Of a DNA stretch of 49,782 bases, positions 47,328 through 49,782 are shown piece after piece. Numbering within the stretch: the stretch's first letter is position 1; every line of letters starts with the position of its first letter. The stretch is from the NCBI GenBank assembly GCA_934630735.1, contig CAKTWK010000016.1, forward strand, positions 1 to 49,782, in the 5' to 3' direction. This DNA comes from an uncultured Collinsella sp. (lineage in GTDB: Bacteria > Actinomycetota > Coriobacteriia > Coriobacteriales > Coriobacteriaceae). The position numbers were made by a program, and so were the translations under genes. The notes below the pieces were generated by a model, which ran no database searches, had not been told where the DNA came from, and was given only the letters and a program-made list of their open reading frames with translations.

Positions 47328-49782
47328 ATGTCTGTGTTTGATAAACTCAAGGCGTATTCACGTAAGCCTGCTGCCGTGATCCTCGCCACTGTGATGGCCA
47401 CCTCGACCATTCCCACCACCCCGATCGCCCAGGCCGTGACGGCCGCGTATGCCGCGGAGAGCTCGACGGCCGAGCCGGCGAAGGGTGCCGAGACGAAGGT
47501 CACCCCTGCGGATCTTGGAATTAAGGAAACCCCTTGGGACGGCAAGTCCGACATCACTCTGACGTTCTCCACTCATATCGATAACGGTGAAGCCGTTGCC
47601 ACGATTTCCGCCGATCAGGTTAAGGCGCTCGTTAAGGATCAGCTGGAGAATTCCGAAGACTTCAAAAACCAGTTCGTCTATACGAAGAGCGGACAGGATG
47701 CGCTGTCTAAGCAAATTGACGCCAAGCTCGCCGAGATCAACAAAGACGTCTTGCCCAAGAAGAACGTCACGAGCGAGGACGGTACGGAGAAGACTGAGTA
47801 TTCAAATGCTGTTTATAAAGAAGACAGCATGACTCGTGAAATTACTGCCTGCAAAGTTGCGCTGACGAATAACACGGATGGCGCAAACTCCGCTGCCACG
47901 GTTAATGATGATGGAAGCATCACCATTAAGAGCAATGGGGTAATCAGCGGCACTGTTAGCCTTAAGGTTACGCAGCTTTCCGTGAAGGTTGGCTTTGGCT
48001 ATAAGTACACCAAGACGGTGACTAAGACGACCGCCTCTTCGAACTCCGATGATTCGACCAGCAAGAATAACCGCGGTATCTCGATTGAAGTCGGAACAGA
48101 GGGTGGCAACACGACGACAATTGACAAAGTCCCGTCGAATACCACCGTTACCCCCACAGTGGTCGACAATGACGCCGATGCTAAGGCGGATGTGACTCTC
48201 AAGGACGTTACTTCTGGTTACGGCGTTGGGTCTACTGTCTCCACAGCTAGTGTCACGACTGAGGAGTACTACGCGGGAATCGATTCCTCGACTTTCGCTG
48301 ATGTCAACGCTGAGGGCCTGGTCTACAAGACGGCTCATGATGATTACGTTGTATTTAATGGCAAAGATGACAAATGGGTGGGCCTGAAAGGCGAGATCGT
48401 AAGCGATAAGGCGAACGACGAGTTCTTTGATGTCAAGCCGACGAGCACGAGTCTTGATAAGACCAAGACCGTGCAGATTACCCCCAAGAAGGCTTTTGAG
48501 AGCGAGAAGACGTTCACCATTAACTGGAAATACCCGAATGGCAAGGGTGCCGGTACGACCACGGTGCACGTAAAGGGTATTGCCAAGAAGCCGATTGAGG
48601 CTAGCCAGCTTGCAATCGACGCCCAGTACTACCGTTTCCAGGACGACCAGGAAAAGAACGTCTGCGACCTTTTGAACCAGAAGGTTAAGGATCAGCTTGT
48701 TGATGATGCGGACAAGGACGCTGTCAAGAAAGATGACTATTTCAAGAGTGTCAGTCTCGATGGCTATGACGAGACGGGTGCAAACACCTCTGTCTGCAAG
48801 ATTGTTCCTGGCGAAAAGAACGACAAGAACGACGTTTACAGCAACTATGAGATTGAATGCCCTGAGTCGGTTTCCGTTAAGCCCATTGAATCCATGGTTT
48901 TGGAGGATTGGGGCAAAACTACCGACAGTGGCGAAAAAACGGCCGAGCTCACCCTTACCTCCAAATATGGTGAGGACAATCATGAGTGGACTATCACCAA
49001 TGAGAACTTCGGCAATCGCTATGTGAAGGAGCTTCCTGTCGCGAGCTGGGATGGCCACACGCTGAGCAAAGATCTTGTGAAGGACAGCTTCACTAATACC
49101 TGGAAAAACGACAAAGACGAAGAGGGAAGCCCTGCATACCCGCTTTATGCACGTAATTCCAAGAACGGCATCATTACTCGTGTAACAGTCTCTTATAAGT
49201 ATGACCGTACCGCGCCGACCCTGAAGAACATTACGTTTGACAACGATGCGAATGTTAAGAAGGTACCAAAGGACGACATTCTTTTCACTGATCAAAAATC
49301 TGATGTCGCCTACACGCTTGCTGATGAACTCTCTGGTGTTGATCACGATAACGTTAAGACTACTTACGACGATTTGAAGTCGGGTAAGACTGGCATTCCT
49401 GTCGAGCAACTAATTTGGGACAAGAGTGGTAATAGGGCCCGCTTTGACATTAAGGGCGACAGCGAGGTTCCCGTCGATAGCATTTCGATTCATGCCGTGG
49501 ATGCGGCGGGCAATGTAGCCACGCTCGGCAGGTCTGATTCGGAGGAGGTTCCCGAGAAAGTTAGCAAACTGGTTGCCAATAGCTCCGGCGTGACGGTCAA
49601 CGTAAGCTATAGCGACACGACTCCTCAGCGTACGGCCAACGGTAAGGGCTATTACAACCATGGCCGCAGCGTTACGTTTACTGTCACTGATCCGTTCTTC
49701 AAGTACACCAAGCAGTATGAGCCGCAGCAAATCTGCAAGATTACGCGCGATGGCTCGGATTATGTGACTGTGAGCCTTGACC
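47328..49782 (+). CDS. Giant secreted protein, truncated by the window edge
   Basis: The frame is open from ATG 47328 to the edge, giving at least 818 residues. A signal peptide is clear: basic DKLKAYSRK, a hydrophobic core AVILATVMATS, and a likely signal peptidase site at AYA-AES near residue 42. The mature part is rich in Asp, Lys, Thr and Ser and is predicted mostly beta. One stretch near 620-720 resembles bacterial Ig-like modules (YDRTAPTLKNITFDND, IHAVDAAGNVATLG). There are few cysteines. Third-codon GC is visibly lower than in the preceding genes, as often seen in large surface proteins and possibly a sign of transfer. GGAAGG precedes the start, 17 bases after the T-x-x-L gene. An LPxTG or other anchor would lie beyond the window. 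Confidence 0.88.
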   Translation, partial: MSVFDKLKAYSRKPAAVILATVMATSTIPTTPIAQAVTAAYAAESSTAEPAKGAETKVTPADLGIKETPWDGKSDITLTFSTHIDNGEAVATISADQVKALVKDQLENSEDFKNQFVYTKSGQDALSKQIDAKLAEINKDVLPKKNVTSEDGTEKTEYSNAVYKEDSMTREITACKVALTNNTDGANSAATVNDDGSITIKSNGVISGTVSLKVTQLSVKVGFGYKYTKTVTKTTASSNSDDSTSKNNRGISIEVGTEGGNTTTIDKVPSNTTVTPTVVDNDADAKADVTLKDVTSGYGVGSTVSTASVTTEEYYAGIDSSTFADVNAEGLVYKTAHDDYVVFNGKDDKWVGLKGEIVSDKANDEFFDVKPTSTSLDKTKTVQITPKKAFESEKTFTINWKYPNGKGAGTTTVHVKGIAKKPIEASQLAIDAQYYRFQDDQEKNVCDLLNQKVKDQLVDDADKDAVKKDDYFKSVSLDGYDETGANTSVCKIVPGEKNDKNDVYSNYEIECPESVSVKPIESMVLEDWGKTTDSGEKTAELTLTSKYGEDNHEWTITNENFGNRYVKELPVASWDGHTLSKDLVKDSFTNTWKNDKDEEGSPAYPLYARNSKNGIITRVTVSYKYDRTAPTLKNITFDNDANVKKVPKDDILFTDQKSDVAYTLADELSGVDHDNVKTTYDDLKSGKTGIPVEQLIWDKSGNRARFDIKGDSEVPVDSISIHAVDAAGNVATLGRSDSEEVPEKVSKLVANSSGVTVNVSYSDTTPQRTANGKGYYNHGRSVTFTVTDPFFKYTKQYEPQQICKITRDGSDYVTVSLD

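Noticed and set aside
47802..49409. 535-codon minus-strand open frame
   Set aside because: It lies opposite the plus-strand secreted protein, which has a signal peptide, ribosome site and continuous frame. The minus frame shows no recognisable motif or ribosome site.

Overview
The window is high-GC, densely coded DNA from what looks like a member of the Coriobacteriia, most likely Collinsella. That placement is by recognition of protein flavour and gene content (ftsEX-rnr, smpB, a CsoR copper locus, an Nramp transporter, GC-rich third codon positions), not by a database search. No rRNA, phage, insertion sequence or cas gene is visible. Two tRNA genes are present.

Layout. 1-6.1 kb: cell division pair ftsE-ftsX, RNase R, a small serine recombinase and a VanZ-like membrane protein. 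6.2-11.1 kb: a muropeptide recovery operon (RpiR regulator, murQ, murP, mupG) followed by an Spx/ArsC-like gene. 11.1-14.7 kb: a 62-bp-period palindrome array, a truncated regulator relative, tRNA-Gln, tRNA-Glu, a TPR protein overlapping smpB, a flavin reductase and a rubredoxin. 15-24 kb: mntH and gpmA on the minus strand, then gltB-gltD on the plus strand. 24-28 kb: an unknown protein, a nuclease-fold (DUF559/AbiEi-like) protein bracketed by repeat arrays, and an amidohydrolase. 28-32 kb: a minus-strand copper operon copA-copZ-csoR with a CsoR-type operator, followed by a zinc-ribbon membrane protein.

From 32 kb to the right edge lies the most unusual region, a Ser/Thr phosphosignalling island of at least 17.6 kb that diverges from a central intergenic region near 38.2 kb. 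Leftward: a kinase with WG repeats, an FHA protein, and a kinase with a DUF6273-like tail. Rightward: two zinc-ribbon proteins, a degenerate kinase, two FHA proteins, a PP2C phosphatase, a membrane kinase, a membrane protein with nine T-x-x-L units at an exact 14-residue period, and a giant secreted protein that runs off the window. A perfect 12-bp palindrome, TGTTGCGCAACA, precedes three of the rightward genes. I infer that the kinases phosphorylate the T-x-x-L protein and the TTVL motifs of an FHA protein, that FHA domains read those marks, and that PP2C resets them.

A second unexpected signal is a family of 14 palindromic repeats in five intergenic clusters. Each unit is about 55 bp with inverted arms TCTCRATCTGTAAC / GTTACAGATYGAGA. 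Within every cluster the units are phased at 80-81 bp, with variable but length-constant loops and spacers. A different palindrome at 11.15-11.32 kb repeats at exactly 62 bp. Neither is explained by any neighbouring gene.
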